From the IMG/VR virus record IMGVR_UViG_3300042882_000327, positions 1 through 64,000 of that record: a stretch of DNA of 64,000 nucleotides; one strand, written 5' to 3'. The position numbers and the translations under genes are program-made. This document shows, piece by piece, positions 41,756-50,513 of this stretch. How positions within the stretch are numbered: the first letter of the stretch is position 1; the number at the start of each line of letters is the position of its first letter. The DNA is from a virus. The notes beneath the pieces were generated by a model. That model saw only the letters and a program-made list of their open reading frames with translations. It was not told the DNA's origin and ran no database searches.

Positions 41756-42172
41756 TCAAATGTTATTATTTTTCTTAGATCCAATTGAATATTTATGATG
41801 TATTTCCCAATCAGATTTTTCTTTATGCGTCAAAATTTTAATTTGACTCAAATCTACTGTATTATTTTTGATTGCATTTTCATTAGAAATTTTTAATAGT
41901 TCCCAATCTTGTAGAAGCAATGAGATACTATTTCTTCTAGCCAAATCGTTTTCGGAAATATCTGTAGGTCTTCCATCTAACGCAAAAAGCTCTTTAAAAT
42001 GAACAATACGATAAAATCCTCTCTTATGTAGAATGTAGCAACTAGGATATAATGTTCTTTCTTTTCTAGATGCTACTCCGATTCTACTTAGAGTTTCTCT
42101 AATTTTTAGAAATGCTTCTTCGTTGTCTAATAGAATTTCAACTCCATGTCCCTTAAATATATCATCCGTCAT
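41756..42172 (-). CDS. regA: Translational repressor RegA
   Basis: A 138-residue protein that matches T4 RegA closely in pattern: EAFLKIRETLSRIGVASRK, SCYILHKRGFYRIVHFKEL shortened here to HFKEL, DGRPTDISENDLARRNSI with RR, LLLQDWELL and the ending KYSIGSK. RegA blocks ribosome binding to many early mRNAs, including clamp-loader and its own. The ATG at 42172 (GGAG upstream) is chosen over a TTG at 42184. It follows gp62 as in T4. Confidence 0.92.
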   Translation of the reverse strand: MTDDIFKGHGVEILLDNEEAFLKIRETLSRIGVASRKERTLYPSCYILHKRGFYRIVHFKELFALDGRPTDISENDLARRNSISLLLQDWELLKISNENAIKNNTVDLSQIKILTHKEKSDWEIHHKYSIGSKKNNNI

Positions 42173-42201
42173 AATTTTCTCCAAATAACAATGTGTATAA
42201 G

Positions 42202-42597
42202 TTATTTATTATTTGGAGTTTTTCCACCTTTATCTAATTTTTCTCTAATGATTTTAACATCTTCTGGCGATAATAATGATAAAACTTGCTTTGCTTTGTT
42301 GGAAGAATATCCAAAATATTCCTTAATATACTTAATATCGGGATTTTCCGTATATTTAACCCATTTTGCGTATCCTCTTTTATAGCCTTTAATGGAATAA
42401 AAAAGATAGTCATACTGTAATTTCTTATCTAAATGTGGATTCATGTTCATCTGATTAACATAAAAAATCGCATCTATATGACTAGATAGTGCTTTATTAA
42501 CAATAAATGGATTATATTCTTTTTCTTCTTCTTGGGAGAGTATATACTCCTTAGTTTGTAATATAGATGGGACTATATCTTTAAATATGTCCATCAC
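42202..42597 (-). CDS. 62: Clamp loader small subunit (T4 gp62)
   Basis: A 131-residue protein matching T4 gp62, which forms the clamp loader with four copies of gp44. Family features are FIVNKALSSHIDAIFYVNQMN (its FIVNKALS core), DKKLQYDYLF, GYKRGYAKW and IKEYFGYSSNKAKQ. The length is less than T4 gp62 (187). It overlaps gp44 by 4 bases, as expected for fixed stoichiometry through coupling. Confidence 0.9.
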   Translation of the reverse strand: MMDIFKDIVPSILQTKEYILSQEEEKEYNPFIVNKALSSHIDAIFYVNQMNMNPHLDKKLQYDYLFYSIKGYKRGYAKWVKYTENPDIKYIKEYFGYSSNKAKQVLSLLSPEDVKIIREKLDKGGKTPNNK

Positions 42598-43532
42598 TTA
42601 AACTCCGCTTCAATCATTAACTCCGTGAAAAATCCCATAAATTGTATTTCTTGATCGGCAACAAACCCGCTTTGAAATTGATACTTAGCCAAAATTAGAA
42701 TAACTGCAGGTATAGAGCTAGGTTTTAGAAAATCATATAATCCGTCATACACTTTTCTATAAATGATATTATGATCATTATCCACGTTAGCAACAATCCA
42801 TTCCTTAACAGCAGTAAGGTTCTTTTCTTTAAGACTTTTAATCAATTCTTTCAGTTGAAGTTCGCCAACTTGAGATAAAATACCCGAATCAATTTTTCCA
42901 TGAATGGAATATCTCTGAATCTCATTAAGAATACGTCTGTTATCGGGATACCATTTGTTTACAAATGTGGCAACAACTTCCTTATCAAACTCGATCCCTT
43001 CTGCTTCAAGTATAGTACAAACTCGTTTGAAAAATTGTATAATAAGTTTCTTCTTTTCTATTTTGTTAATAGTAAAGTTAACTACAGCACACCTAGAATG
43101 AATTGGTTCAATAATTTTATTCGCATAATTACATGTAAGAATAAAAGTACAATTACTTGAATATTTCTCCAAAAAATTTCTAAAAGCATCTTGAAAATTT
43201 CGAGTTGCGGCATCAAATTCATCCAGAATAACAACTTTTCTTCCTCCAGAAAGAGATACCGAAGAAGCGTAGTTTGAAATTTTGGTTCTTAGAGTATCAA
43301 TACCATTCTCATCAGAAGCATTGATAAAAAGATAGTCACAACCAACCTCATTACAGAGAGCTTTAGCAATAGTAGTCTTTCCAGTACCAGCACCACCAAC
43401 CAATAGTAGATTAGGAATTTCCTTTCGATTTACATATTCTTGAAAAGTACTTTTTGTATTTTCGGGAAGAATACAATCTTGTACTTTCGACGGGCGATAT
43501 TTTTCAACAAATAAGAAATTATCAACATTCAT
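42594..43532 (-). CDS. 44: Clamp loader large subunit (T4 gp44), AAA+ ATPase
   Basis: A 312-residue AAA+ ATPase: EKYRPSKVQDCILP at the N-terminus, Walker A GGAGTGKTT, Walker B VVILDEFD, sensor 1 ILTCNYANK and the SRC arginine finger (IHSRCAVV). It loads the gp45 clamp onto primed DNA. The length equals T4 gp44 (319). It lies in the order 45-44-62-regA in the minus direction. Confidence 0.96.
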   Translation of the reverse strand: MNVDNFLFVEKYRPSKVQDCILPENTKSTFQEYVNRKEIPNLLLVGGAGTGKTTIAKALCNEVGCDYLFINASDENGIDTLRTKISNYASSVSLSGGRKVVILDEFDAATRNFQDAFRNFLEKYSSNCTFILTCNYANKIIEPIHSRCAVVNFTINKIEKKKLIIQFFKRVCTILEAEGIEFDKEVVATFVNKWYPDNRRILNEIQRYSIHGKIDSGILSQVGELQLKELIKSLKEKNLTAVKEWIVANVDNDHNIIYRKVYDGLYDFLKPSSIPAVILILAKYQFQSGFVADQEIQFMGFFTELMIEAEFK

Positions 43533-43589
43533 AACAAAGACCTCAAATATAAATCATCAAATAAAAGCCGTCCTTGGCTCGAAAGTTAC

Positions 43590-43871
43590 TTAACTATTTT
43601 CAGTAACAATTCCTTCATAGAGTAATTCAAACTCTTCTTGTTCTGCAACCACTTCGTTATAATTCTTCTTGTGATATGTCTTTGCCATTTTTCGAATAAT
43701 TTTCTTCGGAATCTTCAATTCTTCGTGAACTGAATTGATAATTTCCTTCAGAGTATCGCGTTGAGCTTCTTGCATTGTCATAACATCGGACAACTCTTTC
43801 ATGCCAGTCTTTAAAACGCGAAGTTCTTCTTCAGTAAATGTTCCAAATGTAGAAGCGACAGTCTTAGTCAT
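43590..43871 (-). CDS. Small helical DNA-binding-like protein (DsbA-like)
   Basis: A 93-residue helical protein between clamp and clamp-loader genes. The segment ELKIPKKIIRKMAKTYHKKNYNEVVAEQEEFELLY shares the YHK-x-N-x(2,3)-V-x-AE-x-EE-x2-LY pattern with T4 DsbA, which binds double-stranded DNA and enhances late transcription. The order is not that of T4, where dsbA is near rnh, so the assignment is moderate. A short hairpin (plus 43566-43579) follows the gene. Confidence 0.5.
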   Translation of the reverse strand: MTKTVASTFGTFTEEELRVLKTGMKELSDVMTMQEAQRDTLKEIINSVHEELKIPKKIIRKMAKTYHKKNYNEVVAEQEEFELLYEGIVTENS

Positions 43872-43882
43872 ATAATCCTCTG

Positions 43883-44560
43883 TTAGTTATAAGTTGATGA
43901 GTTTTCGGTAGCAATGTAATAAACAAGCCCCAATGCAGATTCTGTAAATTTAGCCAATCCCTTAGAACAAATTTCTACTTCATAACTTCCGGGAAGAATC
44001 TTCAGATTCTCAGTTCTAAAAACGGTTTTATACTTAGCTCCATTAGCATCTACATTCATGGAAATAGAGTTTGTATGAACCGAGTCATCATTTACATCAA
44101 AAGTAATTAAACTTACTACCTCCCCATCACTTTCAATAGCTACATTAGGAGATCCCAAAACATTTGCAGTTCTAAGTAACCAATTAAAATCTTCCTCCGA
44201 AAGAGTAAACTTTACATCTACAGTTGGAATTTGTGGACGTACATTAGGAGCCGCGACAATCATAGACGGATCTGTAAATCTATACTTGATCTTAGATCGT
44301 CCACCATATCCCTTGATGATAATATGCTTAGAATCAAATTCTAGTTCCGCTCCGTCCTTAAAAAGTGACATGACAGATAAAAAGTTATTCAGATCATAAA
44401 TCCCAAAATTTTGGGGAATAGTTTCCGAAATCGTAGCATCTGCCAAGATATTCTTTTGCGGAGATACTGTTGATAGGATATTACCTTCCTTAAAATAAAT
44501 TCCAGGATTGATACTGGAAAAATTTTTAAGGACATTTATTGTCTCACTACTTAGTTTCAT
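43883..44560 (-). CDS. 45: Sliding clamp (T4 gp45)
   Basis: A 225-residue clamp that trimerises around DNA and tethers the polymerase, and also activates late transcription through gp55. The ATG at 44560 (MKLSSETINVLKNFSSIN) with GAGGT upstream is chosen over a TTG at 44572. Family features are NPGIYFKEGN, FGIYDLNNFLSVMSLF (core IYDLNNFL), RSKIKYR and FTLSEEDFNWLLRTA (its SEEDF). The length equals T4 gp45 (228). Confidence 0.94.
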   Translation of the reverse strand: MKLSSETINVLKNFSSINPGIYFKEGNILSTVSPQKNILADATISETIPQNFGIYDLNNFLSVMSLFKDGAELEFDSKHIIIKGYGGRSKIKYRFTDPSMIVAAPNVRPQIPTVDVKFTLSEEDFNWLLRTANVLGSPNVAIESDGEVVSLITFDVNDDSVHTNSISMNVDANGAKYKTVFRTENLKILPGSYEVEICSKGLAKFTESALGLVYYIATENSSTYN

Positions 44561-44578
44561 TATATACCTCAATTATTA

Positions 44579-44935
44579 TCAATAACACAAATTATAATAC
44601 CCTGTAGGTCCAGTTGTCCTGACATTAGAAACAGTACAATTATCTAGATAATGATAGTCCATACTTCCTACTGGTCCTATATTAGTTTTAATGTCCGAAG
44701 AAACAGTCGATACGAAAGTTTCGTCTTCCTTTCTCATTTCGATCCATCTATTAAGAGAAACAATAGCTTCTTTAACATCCTTTTCAAGATCTTTGTGACC
44801 TCTTCCACCAGCCACCAACAGCTTTTTTACAGCATGTTGAATAGCTGGATCGGTCACGCCAAATAATTCCAAAACCCTATAAACATCAACACATTCGTAG
44901 GGAACTTTTTTATAATAGTGGGAATATTCTTTCAT
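44579..44935 (-). CDS. Conserved hypothetical protein, 118 aa (DUF3310-like)
   Basis: A 118-residue protein: SHYYKKVPYECVDVYRVLELFG (key: HYKK-x2-YE-x-VDV), LLVAGGRGHKDLEKDVKEAIVSLNRWIEMRKED (key: KD..KDV.EA...L..W). This resembles the HYK...ID...KY..R....D..KA..YL pattern of DUF3310/SaV phage proteins, whose role is not well defined. The ATG overlaps the -10 box of a promoter, so early transcripts from that promoter cannot carry this start. Confidence 0.55.
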   Translation of the reverse strand: MKEYSHYYKKVPYECVDVYRVLELFGVTDPAIQHAVKKLLVAGGRGHKDLEKDVKEAIVSLNRWIEMRKEDETFVSTVSSDIKTNIGPVGSMDYHYLDNCTVSNVRTTGPTGYYNLCY

Positions 44936-44962
44936 TATATACTATCCATCAATTAAAGTAAA
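44934..44962 (-). promoter_or_regulatory. T4-type early promoter upstream of the clamp genes
   Basis: Minus-strand TTTACT (plus 44957-44962), a 17-bp spacer and perfect TATAAT (plus 44934-44939). The -10 overlaps the ATG of the 44579-44935 gene (TATAATG), so it probably serves gp45 and the genes after it. Confidence 0.65.
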
Positions 44963-44967
44963 GGATT

Positions 44968-45765
44968 TTATAGTTCACCAAGATGTTGTGCAACTGCTGG
45001 TAGATTACCCGTGAAGATGTAAGTTCCTACATGGGAAAGTTGTAGCCAAGGACACATCCAAACTTTAATTCCTAACTTTCTCATCTGATGGCAGTTACAA
45101 TAATCTTCTGAAAGAGTTCTCTTGGATTCTGGATCGATGAATACATTAAAGAATGAACAAATTTCACGATCACCACCAAAATGAGCTTGTCCGACGTGAT
45201 CTGGCTTATACATATATTCTGGATGAGCTTCTTGGAACTTCTCAAATACTTCTCTACGATACATACAAAATCCAGTACCAACTTCAGAAACTTCTAGAGG
45301 TTCTGTAACAGAAAATCTCTGCATTCCACCAACAGGATTAAATACCATAGATCCTACCAACTTTTGATACTCTTCAATAGGCAGAGCAGGATTCTTTTGA
45401 ATTGCTTTGTGGAGTTGACCCCATTCAATACTCTTCTTGGGATACGGACCACCTATGATTTCTTTATCAAGCGCAAGCATGGCTACAATATCTTGTGCAT
45501 TGAATGCGATATCGGCATCAATAAACATCATATGAGTACAATCAGAACGATTTAAGAATTCATCAACAATATAATTCCTAGCACGTTGAATTAAACTTTC
45601 ATTAAAAAGAAAGCTAAACCTAACATCCACACCATATTGAACCATCATCGCTTGTAGATCCAAAAGACTCTTAGCAGTCATCCCAGTCATCTGACCGCCA
45701 TAACAAGGCATTCCAATAAATAGTTTTTTAGATCTTAATGTTTCTGCAGAAATTTCAATTTTCAT
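44968..45765 (-). CDS. Glycosyltransferase, GT-A fold, within the replication region
   Basis: A 265-residue protein: KLFIGMPCYGGQMTGMTAKSL (residues about 14-34, core GMPCYGG), RARNYIVDEFL, a DAD metal-binding motif (HMMFIDADIAF, about residues 79-89), GTGFCMYRREVF and the late GIKVWMCPWLQLSHVG segment. This glycosyltransferase class occurs in many marine T4-like phages in the replication block and is unrelated in position to the 19-32 kb cassette. It may modify phage DNA, protein or the host surface; none is proved. Confidence 0.8.
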   Translation of the reverse strand: MKIEISAETLRSKKLFIGMPCYGGQMTGMTAKSLLDLQAMMVQYGVDVRFSFLFNESLIQRARNYIVDEFLNRSDCTHMMFIDADIAFNAQDIVAMLALDKEIIGGPYPKKSIEWGQLHKAIQKNPALPIEEYQKLVGSMVFNPVGGMQRFSVTEPLEVSEVGTGFCMYRREVFEKFQEAHPEYMYKPDHVGQAHFGGDREICSFFNVFIDPESKRTLSEDYCNCHQMRKLGIKVWMCPWLQLSHVGTYIFTGNLPAVAQHLGEL

Positions 45766-45785
45766 AATTTACCTATCAAGTTATA

Positions 45786-47102
45786 TTAAATTTTTTCACC
45801 AACTTCAAATCCCCTTAATCTAACAAATCTAGGGAATCGAAGACTATAAGTTCCATTTTGATTCTGTGTTATAGCATCGCACTCAATTTCTGCGATTTTG
45901 CCAATAACCTTGGAAGAATTATTCCAATATAATTCTCGTTCCTTGTCCGTAAGTCCAGACCCAACATTGACTAAAATTTCTTTTTCGTCTTCATACCCAT
46001 TACAGACAAGAGCACCCAATTTGCCCTTATATTTATCATCGCCCTCCTGTAAATTAATAATTTCTAAATCTATTGTCATTACGGGTTTTAACTTTAACCA
46101 TGCTGCAGACCGCTTACACTCATAAGGCGCACTCAAGTCTTTAATCATGATTCCTTCTTTTCCAGCATCAATACATTTCTTATTAAACTCGTTAAATTTT
46201 TTTATTCCTACTTCTGAATCCATATCAATAGAAATACATTCCAACACTTTAATATTATCTAAACCAACTGTCCGCGAAGTAATTTCAGCCAAATTTAAAA
46301 ATCTTTCATGTTGTGGTATATCAGATTTACCACATTGAAAATCTCTTAGAGGAATCATATCAAACAAATAAAGCATAGAATCGTTTGTTTGAATATCGGT
46401 CTTTCTATACAATTGCGTCATCAATGCTTGAAAAGACTCCGACATAATTTCTCCATCGAAAACAGTTGGTTCATCTAACATAGACCCCAAATCGGACAAC
46501 TGTCCTCTGATTTTATCAAAGTTCAGAACCTCTTTTCCATTTCTAGAAAACTGATCAACTCTCCCATTAGGATAAACAATAGATAAAATTCTAGTACCAT
46601 CTAATTTCTCTTGTAGAATTTTATTTCCTGTTAATTTAGTTTCGTGTAACTTGGAATCAAACGCCAACTGACAAGAAAATACAGGAATATTATATTTCTC
46701 CGATTTAAGTTTTTTAGCAACGTTGTTTACAGTCTTTACATCTACACCACATTTAAGATCTTTCATCAAAATTCTACGATACCAATTATTCCACATGTGC
46801 ATAGATGAACTGATAGCCATTTCAAGAACCATTTTTCTAGCATCATTGCCAGTTACCTTTCTATCAATCAATAGGCTAACATTTTCAAAAAACTCTTCTT
46901 GAGTCAATTTATGTTCGGTATCAGAAATTTTCTCCGGTACTTGTTTAATACCGAAAGTAACCAATTTATCTAATGCAAGAGAAATACCTTTAAAAAATTC
47001 ATCATTTTCACCTTGCATTTCTCTAAAAATAACAGACTCTTTGAATAGTCTACTATTATCAGATTCCAGTTCTAAAATAATATCAGATGGAATTTTTGTC
47101 AC
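45786..47102 (-). CDS. 30: ATP-dependent DNA ligase (T4 gp30)
   Basis: A 438-residue ligase beginning with a GTG at 47102 (GGAG upstream). The adenylated lysine is K166 in the motif EKLDGTR (165-171), followed by FSRNGKE, FDGEIM, EGIMIKD and LKLKPV motifs in the expected order. It seals nicks between Okazaki fragments. Its start overlaps the end of the deformylase gene by 20 bases. Confidence 0.95.
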   Translation of the reverse strand: MTKIPSDIILELESDNSRLFKESVIFREMQGENDEFFKGISLALDKLVTFGIKQVPEKISDTEHKLTQEEFFENVSLLIDRKVTGNDARKMVLEMAISSSMHMWNNWYRRILMKDLKCGVDVKTVNNVAKKLKSEKYNIPVFSCQLAFDSKLHETKLTGNKILQEKLDGTRILSIVYPNGRVDQFSRNGKEVLNFDKIRGQLSDLGSMLDEPTVFDGEIMSESFQALMTQLYRKTDIQTNDSMLYLFDMIPLRDFQCGKSDIPQHERFLNLAEITSRTVGLDNIKVLECISIDMDSEVGIKKFNEFNKKCIDAGKEGIMIKDLSAPYECKRSAAWLKLKPVMTIDLEIINLQEGDDKYKGKLGALVCNGYEDEKEILVNVGSGLTDKERELYWNNSSKVIGKIAEIECDAITQNQNGTYSLRFPRFVRLRGFEVGEKI

Positions 47103-47688
47103 TCTCTATTCTCCGTTGTTGGATCAATTCACGAGCAAAACTTTTAATTCTTTTTTCTCTCCTTTTTAAAGAAGATTTCAGAGCCAAAGGTTTTGCGACT
47201 TTATCAAACGTAATACCATTCAAATGGTCGATTTCATGTTGGGCGACTCTAGCCGAAATGCCCGTCAAATTAATCTCTTTATTATTCCCATCTACATCCT
47301 GATACGAAACAGTAACATCTTTAGGTCTTGTAATAGCCATACTCAAAAATGGAAATGATAAGCAACCTTCCTCCATATGCACTGTTTCTAAAGAAGATCG
47401 GACAATTTTAGGATTAAATAATGTCATATATTCTTTATCAAATCCCATGACAAAAACTTTTCTAGAAATTCCACACTGAGGAGCAGCGACACCATATGCT
47501 CTATGCGTCTTCAAAGTTTCTGTTAATCTACCAGACAACTCTACAGCATTTTCGGAAGAAAAATTAAACTCTTCAGCAATCTGCTTCAAGATAGGATCGT
47601 TCTCTTCAACAAGTTCAAAACGATCATATTTATGTTCGATAATCTTTGTAGCCGATTCGCCCGTATCAATTGTAATCATTCCACTCAT
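47083..47688 (-). CDS. def: Peptide deformylase
   Basis: A 201-residue peptide deformylase. All three family motifs are present: GVAAPQCG (66-73), EGCLS (107-111, metal Cys109) and HEIDH (151-155). It removes the formyl group from nascent peptides. A C-terminal Lys/Arg-rich extension (ALKSSLKRREKRIKSFAREL) is unusual and could contact ribosomes. Phage deformylases are known in marine phages. It lies between ligase and gp46, transcribed from the gp55 promoter. Confidence 0.94.
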   Translation of the reverse strand: MSGMITIDTGESATKIIEHKYDRFELVEENDPILKQIAEEFNFSSENAVELSGRLTETLKTHRAYGVAAPQCGISRKVFVMGFDKEYMTLFNPKIVRSSLETVHMEEGCLSFPFLSMAITRPKDVTVSYQDVDGNNKEINLTGISARVAQHEIDHLNGITFDKVAKPLALKSSLKRREKRIKSFARELIQQRRIESDKNSI

Positions 47689-47693
47689 ATATT

Positions 47694-49412
47694 TTACCTT
47701 AGTTCTATTAGTTTTGTAAAGTCTTTTTTCTTCTGAAACTTCAATGTTCTATCAAATTTATCGCCCAGAGTGTCTCCTTTATGCGAAATCACAATGACAT
47801 TAGTATTAACATCTAACGATTCAATCAAATCCATAAATTGATCAATTCCATTCAAGTCCAAAGAAGAATCCAATGTCTCGTCAAAAATCAATAAATTAGT
47901 ATTCACTGAATTTTTCATTTTAGCAATTTGTCTAAATGTAAACAGAATTGCCAAATCAATTCTTAATTTTTCCCCCTCAGAAAAATTCTCGTATTTAAAT
48001 TCATCCCTATGCCTACTTTTAATAACTTCTTCGAAATTTTCGTTGATATTGAAATTAACAAAGAAATTCATCTGCGAAAGGTAAGCATTGATTAACTTAT
48101 TCATTACAGGAATATATTGCTTAACAATTCTTGTCTTTATTCCTCCATCTTTTAATAGGACGGCAGAGAAATCATAATACTTTTTAGTATTTGTTAAATC
48201 ATCTTGGTTTGATATATGCTTATCTAACTCCGTAGTTAATATAGTCAATTTCCCATCATTTTCATCAATCGCATTATTAGATATTTCAGAAATGGCTTTT
48301 AACTCTTTTTGAATATAATTTTGAATTGCCGAGATGGAGGCATTTAATTTTACGATCTCTGAATTGTGATCTTGTATATTTTTGTTAATTAATCTTATCT
48401 CATCCAATCTTTCTTCTAGTTTTGTTGCTTCTTCAGTTAATTTGGAAAGCCCGGTTTTCAATTCTAATTTCTTTTTATTATTCACTTCAATCTGCGTCGA
48501 TTTAAACTCTTCATCAATAGATTGCCTACATGTAGGGCAACTATGATTTTTTTCAAAGAAATCACATTCTCTTCTCAATTTACTCAAATTAGTCTCAAGT
48601 TTAGATTCTATAGAAATCATTTTGCTTCTTTTGGTTTCTATAGAAGTTTTATCTATAATTTGTACTTGTAAAACATTTATATGTTTTTGAATAGAATCTA
48701 TATCTTTTTGTAGAGAAGTAATTTGTTCATTGGATTTAGCTATTTCTTCCTGCTTCCTTTTAATTTCTTCTTGTGTATGTTCTTTATGTTCTTTGAGATT
48801 CTGTTTCTGCAATTCGATCTTTTCTGTTGTCAATTCTATATTATATTTTAGATCGTTACTTTCTTCTTTCAATTTAGAAAGTTTATCTTTGACCAAAACA
48901 TTCATTGTAGAGAATATTTGAATATCTAACAATTCTTCTATAATAGATCTTCTATCTGCCGCTGGCATCTGCATAAAAGGATTATATCTAGCAGACCCCA
49001 AAATTACTACATTAATGAAAGACTTGTAATTGACTTTCAGAATATACTTCTCTAGATATTCTTGATAATCTTTAGAAGAAGCATCTTGATTAACAAGAAC
49101 ATCATTACAATATATTTCAAATACTGTTGGTTTCATTCCTCTCACAACCTTATACTCTCTATTACCAATAGAGAATTCAATTGTGACTAACATATTTGCT
49201 TTATTCTTAGAATTCAATAGATTTGGTTTATTTGCTTTACGAAAGGGTTTTCCATATAAAGCAAAGCAAATAGAATCCAGAATACAAGAAGATTTCCCAG
49301 ATCCATTGACACCAACAGATAAAGTCTTCTTATGAGAATTGAGATTTATTTCTATAGGAGAATTTCCTACAGAAAAGAAGTTACGCATGGAAACGCGAGA
49401 AAATACTATCAT
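47694..49412 (-). CDS. 46: Recombination nuclease ATPase subunit (T4 gp46, SbcC/Rad50-like)
   Basis: A 572-residue SMC-type ATPase: N-terminal Walker A VGVNGSGKSS, a long coiled coil around a zinc hook CPTC (SCPTCRQS) near the middle, and the C-terminal EGEKLRIDLAIL signature and LLIFDETLDSSLD Walker B region. With gp47 it resects DNA ends for recombination-dependent replication. Length matches T4 gp46 (560). Confidence 0.95.
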   Translation of the reverse strand: MIVFSRVSMRNFFSVGNSPIEINLNSHKKTLSVGVNGSGKSSCILDSICFALYGKPFRKANKPNLLNSKNKANMLVTIEFSIGNREYKVVRGMKPTVFEIYCNDVLVNQDASSKDYQEYLEKYILKVNYKSFINVVILGSARYNPFMQMPAADRRSIIEELLDIQIFSTMNVLVKDKLSKLKEESNDLKYNIELTTEKIELQKQNLKEHKEHTQEEIKRKQEEIAKSNEQITSLQKDIDSIQKHINVLQVQIIDKTSIETKRSKMISIESKLETNLSKLRRECDFFEKNHSCPTCRQSIDEEFKSTQIEVNNKKKLELKTGLSKLTEEATKLEERLDEIRLINKNIQDHNSEIVKLNASISAIQNYIQKELKAISEISNNAIDENDGKLTILTTELDKHISNQDDLTNTKKYYDFSAVLLKDGGIKTRIVKQYIPVMNKLINAYLSQMNFFVNFNINENFEEVIKSRHRDEFKYENFSEGEKLRIDLAILFTFRQIAKMKNSVNTNLLIFDETLDSSLDLNGIDQFMDLIESLDVNTNVIVISHKGDTLGDKFDRTLKFQKKKDFTKLIELR

Positions 49413-49421
49413 AATATACTA

Positions 49422-50501
49422 CTAAATTGATTCAAGGGACATCGCTTCGTCATAAAGCGAACTTAATATATTTTTTAATTTATTAGCATCTAACTCTTTT
49501 GTTTTTACATTATCTATATATCTGGATAAAATAGTAAGTGTGTCTTCTGTCTCATCAATATCATTGATTTCTTCGTTAAGAACATCAGCAGTATCCTCAA
49601 TTATAACAAGATCTAGGGGATTAATCTTATATAAAGCATCAATGAATAAATCAAATAGATATGGATTTTGTTTATTCTTGACAACCACTTTAATGTAGGA
49701 ACTTGCATATATATCAAGTTTAGATTGTTCTATCTGTTCTTTTATACTATCCTCGTTTAATAGATCATCATAAAAGATCTTATTAAACATTTTATAAGGA
49801 TTCTGTACAAAATCTAAATCTCTTGTTTCGAAATTAAATACATGAAATCCTTTTGGATCAGCATCATCTTGCCATGTCAATTCATACGGGGTTCCCAAAT
49901 AATATATATTACCTCTAGTAGAACGATGATGATAATGACCAGTAAAAACAAATTCAAATCTTTCGAATAACTTCCAATCCATGCCTTCGTCAGAGATAAA
50001 TCCTTTATACATAGCGAAGTCACGCAGTTCCAAGTGACCGAAACAAATATCGGATGAACTCTTTCCTATCTTACGGATAGACTCTTCATAATTATCTTTA
50101 CAAATCCAAGGAAGAAATAATGGTTTTATATTTGGAGCCAATTCAACATAATCTGGTTTTTCAATAGAGATAATATTTCTGTATTCTTTCAATAACAAAT
50201 TTTGAGAATTTACATTGATAGTATCTCTATAAAAACTATCATGATTTCCAACCAAAGTATATAATGTAATATCGTATTCTTCTAACTTATCAAAGAAATA
50301 TTTTTTGCATTCGGAGAGTCCTTGCAAATGGGCTTGTTTTCTGTTGTCAAAGATATCTCCGAGTTGTACGACAGTTTTTATATTATTATGCAATAAATAC
50401 GGGAAAAATACATTGGTATAAAATTTTTCAAAGTATTCATTGAATGACTTTGAACCAGATCTAGCCAAAAAGTGTGAATCTCCAAGTATAGCAATTTTCA
50501 T
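49422..50501 (-). CDS. 47: Recombination nuclease subunit (T4 gp47, SbcD/Mre11-like)
   Basis: A 359-residue calcineurin-like phosphoesterase. Metal-binding motifs are seen: GDSHFLA near the start, QLGDIFDNR, LVGNHDSFYRD, CFGHLEL and TGHYHHRS. It is the nuclease partner of gp46. The ATG at 50501 (MKIAILGDSHFL) is preferred over a TTG at 50513, although the nearest ribosome-binding site (AAAGGA) suits neither start perfectly. Confidence 0.95.
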   Translation of the reverse strand: MKIAILGDSHFLARSGSKSFNEYFEKFYTNVFFPYLLHNNIKTVVQLGDIFDNRKQAHLQGLSECKKYFFDKLEEYDITLYTLVGNHDSFYRDTINVNSQNLLLKEYRNIISIEKPDYVELAPNIKPLFLPWICKDNYEESIRKIGKSSSDICFGHLELRDFAMYKGFISDEGMDWKLFERFEFVFTGHYHHRSTRGNIYYLGTPYELTWQDDADPKGFHVFNFETRDLDFVQNPYKMFNKIFYDDLLNEDSIKEQIEQSKLDIYASSYIKVVVKNKQNPYLFDLFIDALYKINPLDLVIIEDTADVLNEEINDIDETEDTLTILSRYIDNVKTKELDANKLKNILSSLYDEAMSLESI

Positions 50502-50513
50502 GTTATTTGTCAA

